Below are positions 32,205-40,728 of a DNA stretch of 64,000 nucleotides, piece after piece. The notes under the pieces were generated by a model that was given only the letters and a program-made list of their open reading frames with translations, made no database searches and was not told the origin of the DNA. Each line of letters opens with the position of its first letter. The first letter of the stretch is position 1. This DNA is from CAYXVJ01 sp964558445 (GTDB lineage Bacteria > Bacillota > Clostridia > Saccharofermentanales > Fastidiosipilaceae), in assembly GCA_964558445.1 (NCBI GenBank), contig CAZLEA010000005.1, forward strand, positions 1 through 64,000. Reading direction: 5' to 3'. The translations under genes and the position numbers were made by a program.

Positions 32205-33287
32205 ATGACCCGTAAGAACAAGAAATTCATGATTCTGGCAGAGGAACTGCGCGAAGATCTGAAGGCCGTCAATTGGAAGGCAGGTCAACGCTTCTACTCC
32301 GAGAACCAATTATGCCAGAAGTTCGAACTGAGCCGCCAGACGGTTCGTCAGGCGATCGCTCTGCTGGAAGAAGAGGGTTTACTCGTCAGCAAGCGCGGCA
32401 GCGGTACGTACGTCACCGAGAAGGCCGTGAGCAGTCGCAATCACCAGAGCCGAACGATCGGCGTCCTCGTAACCTATCTGAGCGACTACATCTTCCCGGT
32501 TATCATCAAGGAGCTTGAGAAGGTGTTTACCGCAGCCGACTACTACGTATATATCGCCTCGACGGGCAACTCCGTCAGTCAAGAGCGCAAGCTGCTGCAA
32601 GCTATGATCGAGCGCAAGGTCGATGGCATCATCTTGGAGCCGACGAAGTCCGCGCTGCCCAATCCAAACCTGGATCTCTACCGCGACTTGCAGAACCAAG
32701 GGTATCCGATCATCTGCATCAACTCGTCTTATCCCGGTCTGAATCTGCCCCTCATCGCATTAGATGATGAGAAGGCAGGCTACATCGCCACGAAGCACCT
32801 GATCGAGAAGGGGCACACGAAGCTCGGTGCCGTCTTGAAGTCCGATGACCTGCAGGGCCACCTGCGCTACGCCGGTTTCCAGAAGGCCATCATCGAGCAC
32901 GGTGCAGAGCTCATGGACGAGCGCGTCTTCTGGTATACAACCGAAGATCTGGGCGATCTGGAGGGAGACGCGAATCATATCCTGAATCGACTGGACGGCT
33001 GTACCGCCGTACTCGGTTACAACGATCAGATCTCGCTTCGGGTGATGAACATGCTTGGCGATGCCGGCATCACGGTACCTGATGATATCTCGATTATATC
33101 GATAGATGACTCGCGCTTTGCCAGCATTGGCGGCGTACCCCTCACCAGTGTGAGTAACCCCGCTAACGAGATCGGACGCATGGCAGCCGAGAATCTGCTT
33201 CGCCTGATACAGGGGCAGAATATCAACGCGACGCGTATCTTCGAGCCCAAACTGACCGAGAGGCGCTCCGTAACCGCAATCGAATAA
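32205..33287 (+). CDS. araR: AraR-type arabinose repressor (GntR HTH plus LacI sensor)
   Basis: 360 aa. An N-terminal GntR winged helix (SENQLCQKFELSRQTVRQAI, then KRGSGTYV, about residues 10-72) is joined to a LacI/GalR-type periplasmic-binding-like sensor (IGVLVTYLSDYIFPVI onward, with ISIISIDDSRFA and PLTSVSNPANEIG near the end). This chimeric architecture is characteristic of AraR, which represses arabinose genes until L-arabinose binds. It diverges from abfA and precedes araABD in the same direction by 103 bases. A short AGG site precedes the ATG. Confidence 0.92.
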   Translation: MTRKNKKFMILAEELREDLKAVNWKAGQRFYSENQLCQKFELSRQTVRQAIALLEEEGLLVSKRGSGTYVTEKAVSSRNHQSRTIGVLVTYLSDYIFPVIIKELEKVFTAADYYVYIASTGNSVSQERKLLQAMIERKVDGIILEPTKSALPNPNLDLYRDLQNQGYPIICINSSYPGLNLPLIALDDEKAGYIATKHLIEKGHTKLGAVLKSDDLQGHLRYAGFQKAIIEHGAELMDERVFWYTTEDLGDLEGDANHILNRLDGCTAVLGYNDQISLRVMNMLGDAGITVPDDISIISIDDSRFASIGGVPLTSVSNPANEIGRMAAENLLRLIQGQNINATRIFEPKLTERRSVTAIE

Positions 33288-33293
33288 GATCTT

Positions 33294-33303
33294 GAACCGG
33301 TTC
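33294..33303. promoter_or_regulatory. CG-centred palindrome upstream of araA
   Basis: GAACCGGTTC, a perfect 10-base palindrome, 6 bases after the araR stop and about 25 bases before a weak TTGATT/ATAAAT promoter for araA. A CG centre is typical of LacI-family operators, such as CcpA or the LacI protein encoded at 39508. Confidence 0.4.
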
Positions 33304-33390
33304 GCAAGAACATCAACTTGATTACTATTAGCAATCAGTAATAAATAGATAGATCACCACCGCATATCGCATGATTTAGGAGGACATACC

Positions 33391-34869
33391 ATGTCAACAT
33401 TAGCCAAACAGAATTTCTGGTTCATCACCGGATCTCAATTCCTCTATGGCGAGGAAGCCCTGACGCAGGTCGCCGACAACGCAACCGTAATGGTAGACGA
33501 GCTGAACAAGGATGAGGTAATCGTCTCGAATATCGTGATGAAGGGCGTCGTGAAGACGAACAGCGAATTCACCGAGCTCGTGCTCGATGCCAATAGAGAT
33601 GAGACTTGTGCCGGCGTCATCGTCTGGTGCCACACCTTCTCCCCATCCAAGATGTGGATCAACGGCCTGACACACCTGCAGAAGCCCTACTGCCACGTCC
33701 ATACCCAGTTCAATCGCAATATCCCGAACGAAGAAATCGATATGGACTTCATGAACCTGAATCAGGCCGCCCACGCCGACCGCGAGCACGGCTTCATCGC
33801 TGCCCGCCTCCGCATGGCGAGGAAGGTCATAGTCGGCTACTGGAAGGATCAGCCGCTGCGCGAGAAGCTCGGGGACTGGATGCGAGTCGCTTACGGCTAC
33901 AAGGTGAGCCAGAATCTGCGTGTCATGCGCTTCGGCGACAACATGCGCGAAGTTGCGGTCACGGAAGGCGACAAGGTCGAGGCACAGATCAAGCTTGGCT
34001 GGCAGGTCAACACCTGGGCCGTCGGTGATCTGGCTCTCGAGATCGCGGCTGTCACCCAGGACGAAGAAGACCTGATGTTCGAGAGCTACAAGGCGAAGTA
34101 TGACATCAAGAGCGACAACGTGGATGCGATTCGCTATCAGGCCAGAGAAGAAGTGGCCATGCGCAAGTTCTTCTCGCGTGAGCAAATCGGTGCGTTCAGC
34201 AACAACTTCCAGGATCTCCACGGCATGAAGCAGCTACCGGGACTGGCGACCCAGAACCTGATGGCAAGCGGCTACGGCTACGCCGGCGAAGGCGATTGGA
34301 AGATCGCGGCCCTGACGCACATCATGAAGCAGATGGGCGATGGTAAGGCCGGCGGCACCTCCTTCATCGAGGACTACACCTACGACCTCGAAGTCGGAAA
34401 CGAGCTCGCGCTAGGCTCTCACATGCTGGAAGTCTGCCCGAGTATCTCCGCAGACAAGCCTCGTATCGAGGTCCATCCGCTCGGCATCGGCGACCGCGAA
34501 GATCCGGCCCGCTTGGTCTTCGAAGGCAAGGCCGGTTCGGCCATCCTCGCCTCCATCGTCGATATGGGCGGTCGCTTCCGCCTGATTATCCAGGATGTCG
34601 ACGTCGTGAAGCCGATCCTCGATATGCCAAACCTCCCGGTAGCCCGCGTCATGTGGAAGCCTGCACCGGACCTCTACACCGGTTGCGAGTGCTGGATCCT
34701 GGCAGGCGGTGCACATCACTCCGTCATCAGCTACCAGGTCAGCGCACAGCAGATGATCGACTGGGCTGATTTGATGGACATCGAGTATGTCTACATCGAC
34801 AAGGACACGGATCCCGTGAAGCTGAAGACAGAGCTCAAGCTGGCGGACCTGGTCTACAAGCTCAAGTAA
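33391..34869 (+). CDS. araA: L-arabinose isomerase
   Basis: 492 aa, the usual length (about 495-500). Converts L-arabinose to L-ribulose, Mn-dependent, in the cytoplasm. Recognised by the start FWFITGSQFLYGEEAL, the segment CHTFSPSKMWI and the C-terminal GGAHHSVIS; the metal ligands (two Glu, two His) lie in the expected blocks around DYTYDLEVGNE, CPSISADKPRIEVHPLGIG and GGAHH. An AGGAGG site lies 9 bases before the ATG. It heads araA-araB-araD-GH42 and is presumably repressed by AraR. Confidence 0.96.
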   Translation: MSTLAKQNFWFITGSQFLYGEEALTQVADNATVMVDELNKDEVIVSNIVMKGVVKTNSEFTELVLDANRDETCAGVIVWCHTFSPSKMWINGLTHLQKPYCHVHTQFNRNIPNEEIDMDFMNLNQAAHADREHGFIAARLRMARKVIVGYWKDQPLREKLGDWMRVAYGYKVSQNLRVMRFGDNMREVAVTEGDKVEAQIKLGWQVNTWAVGDLALEIAAVTQDEEDLMFESYKAKYDIKSDNVDAIRYQAREEVAMRKFFSREQIGAFSNNFQDLHGMKQLPGLATQNLMASGYGYAGEGDWKIAALTHIMKQMGDGKAGGTSFIEDYTYDLEVGNELALGSHMLEVCPSISADKPRIEVHPLGIGDREDPARLVFEGKAGSAILASIVDMGGRFRLIIQDVDVVKPILDMPNLPVARVMWKPAPDLYTGCECWILAGGAHHSVISYQVSAQQMIDWADLMDIEYVYIDKDTDPVKLKTELKLADLVYKLK

Positions 34870-34895
34870 GCCGCAAGCAAGCGAAAGGATTAGAC

Positions 34896-36572
34896 ATGAG
34901 TAAATATTCTATCGGTTTGGATTACGGTTCCCTCTCGGGACGCGCCCTCCTCGTAGACGTCAAGACAGGCGTCGAGCTCGGCGAAGCCGTCTTCAACTAT
35001 CCCCACGGGTTTATCGAGGAGGCACTGCCCTCTACCGGTGAGAAGCTTCCGCCGGACTGGACACTCCAAGATCCACAAGACTATATCGATGTTCTGGCGA
35101 ACGTCATACCGGAAGTGCTCCGCAAGACCGGCGTCAAGGCAGAAGATGTCATCGGTGTCGGTATCGACTTCACCGCCTGCACCGTCTTACCCGTCATGGA
35201 GGACGGACGCGCGATGGCGCAGTGGCCGGAGTTTCGAGACGAGAAGCACGCCTACGTCAAGAAGTGGAAGCATCATGCGGCACAGAAGTATGCCAATCGC
35301 CTCAACGAGATCGCAGAAGAGCGCGGCGAGGATTTCCTAGCTCGTTATGGTGGCAAAATCAGCTCCGAATGGCTCTTCCCCAAGCTCTGGCAGATCCTAG
35401 ACGAGAAGCCCGAGATCTATGAGCGCATGGACCGCTTCATGGAGGCGACCGACTGGGTCGTCATGCAGCTGACCGGCGTCGAGACCAGGAACGCCTGTAC
35501 GGCAGGTTACAAGGCTCTCTGGAGCAAGCAAGACGGCTATCCGTCCAAGGACTTCTTCAAGGCACTCGATCCTCGACTCGAGAACGTAGTCGAGGATAAG
35601 CTCGTCACAGCAGACAAGATCATGCCGATCGGTGCCAAGGCGGGCGAACTGACCGAGGAGATGGCGAAGCTCACGGGCCTCGTGGCGGGCACGCCCGTCG
35701 CTGTCGGTAACGTCGACGCGCACGTCGCCCTGCCGGCTGTCGGTATCAAGAAGCCGGGGCAGATGCTGATGATCATCGGCACCTCGACTTGCGACGTCAT
35801 GCTCGGCGAAGAAGTCAAGATGGTGCCCGGCATGTGCGGCGTCGTCGAAGACGGCATCCTCCCCGGTTTCCCGGGTTACGAGGCCGGCCAGTCTTGCGTC
35901 GGCGACCACTTCGATTGGTTCGTCAGCAACATGGTTCCGCCCTCCTACCACGAAGAAGCCAAGGAGCGCGGCCTGAACATCCATCAGCTGCTGCGTGAGA
36001 AGGCAGAGGTTCAGAAGCCCGGCGAATCCGGCCTCCTGGCCCTCGACTGGTGGAACGGCAACCGTTCGGTCCTGGTCGACGCAGACCTCACCGGCATGAT
36101 TCTCGGCATGACGCTGCAGACCAAGCCCGAGGAGATCTACCGCGCCCTGATCGAGGCGACCGCTTACGGTGCCAGAGAGATCATCGAGAGCTTCGTGGAA
36201 TCGGGATTGCCGGTTGACGATCTGTTTGCTTGCGGAGGTATCGCTGCCAAGGATGAGATGATGATGCAGATCTATGCCGATGTCACGGGACGCGAGATTC
36301 GCATCTCGGCATCTGCTCAGACCGTTGCCTTCGGTTCCGCCATGTTCGGCGCCGTCGCAGCGGGTCGTGAGAGTGGCGGCTACGACAGCATCTTCGATGC
36401 GATCGACGTTATGCCCAAGCTCAGGGACAAGGTCTACAAGCCGGATCCGGAGGCCCAGATCGTCTACGAGAAGCTCTTCCGCGAATATCAGATCCTCCAC
36501 GACTACTTCGGTCGCGGAACAAACGACGTGATGAAGCGCCTGAAGGCGATCAAACTCGAACAGAGCCACTAA
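34896..36572 (+). CDS. araB: L-ribulokinase
   Basis: 558 aa FGGY-family kinase that phosphorylates L-ribulose to L-ribulose 5-phosphate with ATP. The N-terminal phosphate loop SIGLDYGSLSGRALLVD and GIDFTACTVLPV (catalytic Asp region) are typical of AraB, as is the length. The second domain has GNVDAHVALPAVG, GTSTCDVMLG and CGGIAAKDEMMMQIYADV. It starts 26 bases after araA with an AAAGGAT site. Specificity among FGGY kinases is supported by operon position. Confidence 0.95.
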   Translation: MSKYSIGLDYGSLSGRALLVDVKTGVELGEAVFNYPHGFIEEALPSTGEKLPPDWTLQDPQDYIDVLANVIPEVLRKTGVKAEDVIGVGIDFTACTVLPVMEDGRAMAQWPEFRDEKHAYVKKWKHHAAQKYANRLNEIAEERGEDFLARYGGKISSEWLFPKLWQILDEKPEIYERMDRFMEATDWVVMQLTGVETRNACTAGYKALWSKQDGYPSKDFFKALDPRLENVVEDKLVTADKIMPIGAKAGELTEEMAKLTGLVAGTPVAVGNVDAHVALPAVGIKKPGQMLMIIGTSTCDVMLGEEVKMVPGMCGVVEDGILPGFPGYEAGQSCVGDHFDWFVSNMVPPSYHEEAKERGLNIHQLLREKAEVQKPGESGLLALDWWNGNRSVLVDADLTGMILGMTLQTKPEEIYRALIEATAYGAREIIESFVESGLPVDDLFACGGIAAKDEMMMQIYADVTGREIRISASAQTVAFGSAMFGAVAAGRESGGYDSIFDAIDVMPKLRDKVYKPDPEAQIVYEKLFREYQILHDYFGRGTNDVMKRLKAIKLEQSH

Positions 36573-36584
36573 GGGAGCAAGAAC

Positions 36585-37295
36585 ATGAGCAGCAAATACC
36601 AAGCGCTTCGCGAGCAAGTCCTCGAAGCCAATCTAGCCCTACCGAAGTACGGCCTCGTCGTCTTCACTTGGGGTAACGTCAGTGCGGTCGACCGTGAGCT
36701 TGGCGTCATGGCTATCAAGCCCAGCGGCGTGGCCTATGATGATCTCTTGGCCGAGCATATCGTCGTCTTGGATCTAGCGGATGGCAGCGTAGTCGAGGGC
36801 ACACTTCGGCCTTCGAGCGACACCGACACCCACCTGTATCTCTATCAGCAATTCCCTGAGCTTGGCGGCATCACCCATACGCACTCTCGCTGGGCCGTCG
36901 CCCGTGCACAAGCCGGCCTCGACTTGCCGGCCTACGGCACGACACATGCGGATCACTTCTATGGCCCCGTCCCCTGCACGCGCGAACTTAGCGCAGAGGA
37001 GATCATGGGCGAGTATGAGCTGAACACGGGTGTTGTGATCGCCGAGACCTTCCGCACGCGCGAGATCGACCCGACCGCTGTACCGGCGGTGCTGGTGGCG
37101 GGGCATGGGCCCTTTGCCTTCGGGACGGACGCGATGAATTCCGTGACCAACGCCGTTGTCCTAAACGAGTGCTGCCTGATGGCAAGCGAGACGGAGCGAA
37201 ACAATCCGGATGTGGAGCCGATCGCACAAGTCCTCTTGGACAAACACTATTTCCGCAAGCATGGTTCCGGTGCCTACTACGGGCAAACGAACTAA
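36585..37295 (+). CDS. araD: L-ribulose-5-phosphate 4-epimerase
   Basis: 236 aa. Makes D-xylulose 5-phosphate, linking arabinose use to the pentose phosphate pathway. It is a class II aldolase-fold enzyme: zinc ligands His98 and His100 in THTHSRWA and a third His in VAGHGPFAFG; FTWGNVSAVDRE and KPSGV near residues 27-48 bind the phosphate. It lies 12 bases after araB. The separate fucA gene at 9820 shares the fold but lacks these epimerase features. Confidence 0.95.
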   Translation: MSSKYQALREQVLEANLALPKYGLVVFTWGNVSAVDRELGVMAIKPSGVAYDDLLAEHIVVLDLADGSVVEGTLRPSSDTDTHLYLYQQFPELGGITHTHSRWAVARAQAGLDLPAYGTTHADHFYGPVPCTRELSAEEIMGEYELNTGVVIAETFRTREIDPTAVPAVLVAGHGPFAFGTDAMNSVTNAVVLNECCLMASETERNNPDVEPIAQVLLDKHYFRKHGSGAYYGQTN

Positions 37296-37345
37296 ACAAA
37301 TACAAGAACCAAACTTAGAACAAATCTCATAATAAGGAGGATACT

Positions 37346-39334
37346 ATGGCTATTCGTTATGGCGCAGATTACTACCCGGAGCACTGGCCAAAGGAGCGCT
37401 GGGACACCGATATTCGCCTGATGCAAGAGCTGGGGCTGGACGTCGTTCGTCTCGCCGAGTTCTCGTGGGGTCTACTCGAGACAGAAGAAGGCGTCTTCGA
37501 TTTCGCTTGGCTAGACGACATCATCTCGCGCCTTGGCGTGGCAGGGATCAAGGTCGTACTCGGTACACCCTCTGCCGCACCGCCCGCCTGGCTGATCGAG
37601 AAGGATCCAAGTATCCTCCCGATCGATTCCGAGGGCAAGCAAACCGCGTTTGGCGGGCGTCATCACGCCTGTCAGTCGAACAAGACGCTTCGCGATGCAT
37701 CGGTCTCTTATGTAGAGAAGTTCGCCGCGCACTACGCACAGAATCCGAACGTGATTGGCTGGCAGATCGATAACGAGCTGGGTAACAGCCACCATGACAT
37801 CTGTCACTGCGAGAGCTGTACCGAGGGCTTCCGCACGTGGCTCGAAGCGCGCTACGGCACGATCGAGGCTGTAAACGAGAATTGGGGCACGAACTTCTGG
37901 AGTCAAAACTACAACAATTTCGGGCAGATCACGACGCCCAAGTGGCTGCTCACGGGGCATAACCCGTCGCAGGAGCTAGACTGGCGCCGCTTCAAGTCCG
38001 ACTTGATTCTGGACTTCCACCGCCTGCAACACGATGTCATCCGCAGGCTGCATCCGGGCGCGTTTATCACGCATAACCTGATGGGCTTCGCCGACACAGT
38101 CGACTATCACGAACTCGGGGAGCAACTGGACTTCGCGTCTCACGACCAGTATCCCGGCGGTTTCTTCCGTCCGCCGCTAGAGAACCTCGCCGCCTTCCTC
38201 GCGGCCGAACTGGATATGGTCCGCGGGACGAAGGACATGCCGTTTTGGATCATGGAGCAGCAGTCCGGTGTCACGGGCTGGCAGATCATGGGGCGTGCAC
38301 CGAAGCCGGGGCAACTCTCGATGTGGTCGATGCAGACCGTCGCTCACGGAGCGGACGCTATCGTCTACTTCCGCTGGCGCGTGGCCTCGATCGGTACCGA
38401 ACAGTACTGGCACGGCATCCTGCCGCACAGCGGTATCCCGGGCCGTAACTACTACGAGCTGCAGGCTCTGATCCGGAAGACCGGTACACTCATGACCGAG
38501 CTTCAGGGAGCGATGCCGAAGAACCGCGCAGCCATCCTCTTCTCCTATGAGCAGAAGCATGCGATGGCTATACAGCCGAACAACCGCCATCTGAACTATC
38601 AGGCGCACTTCCAGAAGATCTATGACGCCTTCCACGAGAAGCAAGTACCCATGGATATCATCGGTTGGCATGCGGACTTCTCGGCCTACGATGTCCTCGT
38701 CGCCCCGCTCCAATACCTCATGTGGCCAGAGCTCAAGGAGAAGTACGAAGCCTACGCCAGAGGTGGCGGCACCCTCGTACTCGACATGCGCGCGGGTACC
38801 AAGCATCGTAATAACATCAACTATATCGATGGCCCGCTGCCGGGTGTCCTAGCCGACCTAACCGGCATCGAGATACCCGAGTACGATCCACTAGAAGGCG
38901 AGACCGTAGACCTCAAGTGGGGCAACGATACGGGTAGCGCAACGCTCTGGGCAGATCTCATCCGCGTGACGGCGGACAACGTCGAAGTCTTGGCCGAATA
39001 CGCCTCGGACTTCTATGCCGGAACAGCAGCAGCGACGCTTCATCCGTACGGTGAGGGTCAGGTGATCTACATCGGTACCGAGCTTGACCGGAAGCTCTAC
39101 GGAGCGCTAGTCGACCGCTTCATCGAAGAGGATCGGGTCACGCCGCTTGGCACGGCAGACATGGGTGTGGAGCTTGTCGTTCGCGAGACCGCCGACAAGC
39201 GCTACCTGTTCTGCATGAATCATGGCGGAGACTCTGCCTCTTATCAGATCGATGCGACTTGGAAGCCCTACTTCGAGGGACAAACAAACGAGATCGAAGC
39301 GTACGGTTATCACGTCTACACGCAAGCGAAGTAA
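37346..39334 (+). CDS. GH42 beta-galactosidase (possible alpha-L-arabinopyranosidase)
   Basis: 662 aa. Acid/base Glu144 in WQIDNELGNSHH and nucleophile Glu304 in FWIMEQQSG match GH42. The four-cysteine zinc cluster of this family is present: Cys109, Cys153, Cys155 and Cys158. The trimerisation and beta-sandwich domains follow at the usual length. GH42 enzymes act on beta-1,3/1,4/1,6-galactooligosaccharides from plants; some cleave alpha-L-arabinopyranosides. No signal peptide. It is the fourth gene of the ara operon, 50 bases after araD, fitting arabinogalactan use. A terminator follows. Confidence 0.93.
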   Translation: MAIRYGADYYPEHWPKERWDTDIRLMQELGLDVVRLAEFSWGLLETEEGVFDFAWLDDIISRLGVAGIKVVLGTPSAAPPAWLIEKDPSILPIDSEGKQTAFGGRHHACQSNKTLRDASVSYVEKFAAHYAQNPNVIGWQIDNELGNSHHDICHCESCTEGFRTWLEARYGTIEAVNENWGTNFWSQNYNNFGQITTPKWLLTGHNPSQELDWRRFKSDLILDFHRLQHDVIRRLHPGAFITHNLMGFADTVDYHELGEQLDFASHDQYPGGFFRPPLENLAAFLAAELDMVRGTKDMPFWIMEQQSGVTGWQIMGRAPKPGQLSMWSMQTVAHGADAIVYFRWRVASIGTEQYWHGILPHSGIPGRNYYELQALIRKTGTLMTELQGAMPKNRAAILFSYEQKHAMAIQPNNRHLNYQAHFQKIYDAFHEKQVPMDIIGWHADFSAYDVLVAPLQYLMWPELKEKYEAYARGGGTLVLDMRAGTKHRNNINYIDGPLPGVLADLTGIEIPEYDPLEGETVDLKWGNDTGSATLWADLIRVTADNVEVLAEYASDFYAGTAAATLHPYGEGQVIYIGTELDRKLYGALVDRFIEEDRVTPLGTADMGVELVVRETADKRYLFCMNHGGDSASYQIDATWKPYFEGQTNEIEAYGYHVYTQAK

Positions 39335-39408
39335 GTTCGGTTTGTTTGTAATCTAGACTTAGAGGGCCGCAGCCTCGATCAAGCATACGAAATCTACTGA
39401 CGACAAGC

Positions 39409-39454
39409 GAAGAGCCACGATGTAATCTCTCTTGGGATTACACGGTGGCTCTTC
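39409..39454 (+). terminator. Terminator of the araABD-GH42 operon
   Basis: GAAGAGCCAC...GTGGCTCTTC, a perfect 10-bp stem extended by TGTAATC/GATTACA pairing, then TCTCTTG. The T-tract is modest but the stem is very stable. Confidence 0.75.
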
Positions 39455-39507
39455 TCTCTTGTAGGAAGTTATATACCGAAGGCCTCTTCAAGGGCAATAT
39501 TGCGAAG

Positions 39508-40575
39508 TCAAGATTCATGCCCATCATCTTCTATAGAGCCTCGCTTGACCCTGGCACAGGACTCTCGCTCGATCAATCGCGGTGTTACATACTGACGAAG
39601 CGGCGGCTCCTCTCCCCGGATGGCTGCGATCGCTACCGAGATGATCAGCTCACCATAGCGATCGTAGTCGTAATCCACACTGGTCAGGGACGGCGACATG
39701 AAGTCTGCCAGATACGTGTTATCGAAACCGACCAAGGATAGGTCTTCGGGGATGCGAACACCTGCTTCCTCTGCAGCCTTCGAGAAACCGATCGCCACGA
39801 AGTCGTTGATGCAGATGACAGCCGTCGCCTGTTCGATCGAGCGGCTGCGCAGTTCCGCGAAACAAGCGTAACCACCCTCTACCGTGTAGGGCGAATCGAC
39901 GATATACTCGGGATAGAAGACCAAACCCTGTTGCCCCGCAGTATAGAGGAATTGCTGGCGCATGATGTTCGTCGAGGCGACGTCACGGCGACCGCCCACG
40001 AGGGCGATTCGCTTATGCCCCAGTTGGATCAGGTGATCCAGAACCTGGAACATGCCGACCTCGGCATCGATCGTAATCTGATAGCAGTTGTCGATCCCGT
40101 GCAGGTGCCCCGTTGTGACAAACGGGACCGATCGGCTGATGCGCCGTACCTCCGATTGGAAATCCTCGTCCAAGACGAGGTCATCCGTGCTGCTGCCGAG
40201 CTGGACAATCGCATCTACACGCTGTGCATGCAGCTTCCTGAGATTCTGCAGTTCGACTTCCTTGTCGTCTACGAGACTACTCAAGAGGACGGTGTAGCCG
40301 CGCTTGTGCGCTTCCAGCTCGCAGGCCACGACCATCGAGGCATAGTACGGGTTCCTGATATCCGCCACCATAATGCCGATCGTATGCGTCTTCGTATCGA
40401 TTAGACTCCTCGCTATCGCACTCGGACGATAATCGTACTTGGCGATCACGGCTTCGACCTGGCGCTGCTTCTCGGGGCTCACCTTGGCACTCTTGGTCAA
40501 GACGCGCGAGACGGTCGCCGGTGAGACACCTGCTTCCTTGGCAATACTATAAATTGTTACTTCACTCTTCGCCAT
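39508..40575 (-). CDS. LacI-family transcriptional regulator
   Basis: 355 aa. The DNA-binding motif IAKEAGVSPATVSRVL near residues 9-24 is followed by the hinge region (YRPSAIARSLI) and the sugar-binding domain starting THTIGIMVADIRNPYY and ending SLVGFDNTYLADFMSPSLTS. ATG 40575 (MAKSEVTIY) follows AGAGGT. It has its own promoter and lies downstream of the ABC transporter operon, which it may regulate; the CG-centred palindrome at 44366-44379 would be a fitting operator. Confidence 0.92.
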   Translation of the reverse strand: MAKSEVTIYSIAKEAGVSPATVSRVLTKSAKVSPEKQRQVEAVIAKYDYRPSAIARSLIDTKTHTIGIMVADIRNPYYASMVVACELEAHKRGYTVLLSSLVDDKEVELQNLRKLHAQRVDAIVQLGSSTDDLVLDEDFQSEVRRISRSVPFVTTGHLHGIDNCYQITIDAEVGMFQVLDHLIQLGHKRIALVGGRRDVASTNIMRQQFLYTAGQQGLVFYPEYIVDSPYTVEGGYACFAELRSRSIEQATAVICINDFVAIGFSKAAEEAGVRIPEDLSLVGFDNTYLADFMSPSLTSVDYDYDRYGELIISVAIAAIRGEEPPLRQYVTPRLIERESCARVKRGSIEDDGHES

Positions 40576-40604
40576 CCGGACCTCTTCTGGACATTCATAT
40601 CGCA

Positions 40605-40633
40605 ATTCTATCTTCTGATCTGTCTGCTGAGAA
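40605..40633 (-). promoter_or_regulatory. Promoter of the LacI-family gene
   Basis: Leftward TTCTCA (40628-40633), 17-base spacer and TAGAAT (40605-40610), 30 bases before the ATG. The -35 partly overlaps the T-tract of the transporter terminator. Confidence 0.55.
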
Positions 40634-40684
40634 TAAACAGAGAAGACACTTGCGACGCCAATGATAGCATACAAGTGTCTTCTC
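40632..40684 (-). terminator. Terminator of the ABC transporter operon
   Basis: Leftward GAGAAGACACTTG...CAAGTGTCTTCTC, a perfect 13-bp stem with a 19-base loop, then TGTTTATT. It is 45 bases after the stop of the binding-protein gene. Confidence 0.85.
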
Positions 40685-40728
40685 CTTCACCTAGAAATCC
40701 GCTTGGGAGTCCAAGGCATTAGGGCTTC

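Noticed and set aside
34000..37300. Long antisense open frames opposite araA, araB and araD
   Set aside because: They mirror the high-GC third-position coding frames and have no start signals or recognisable domains.
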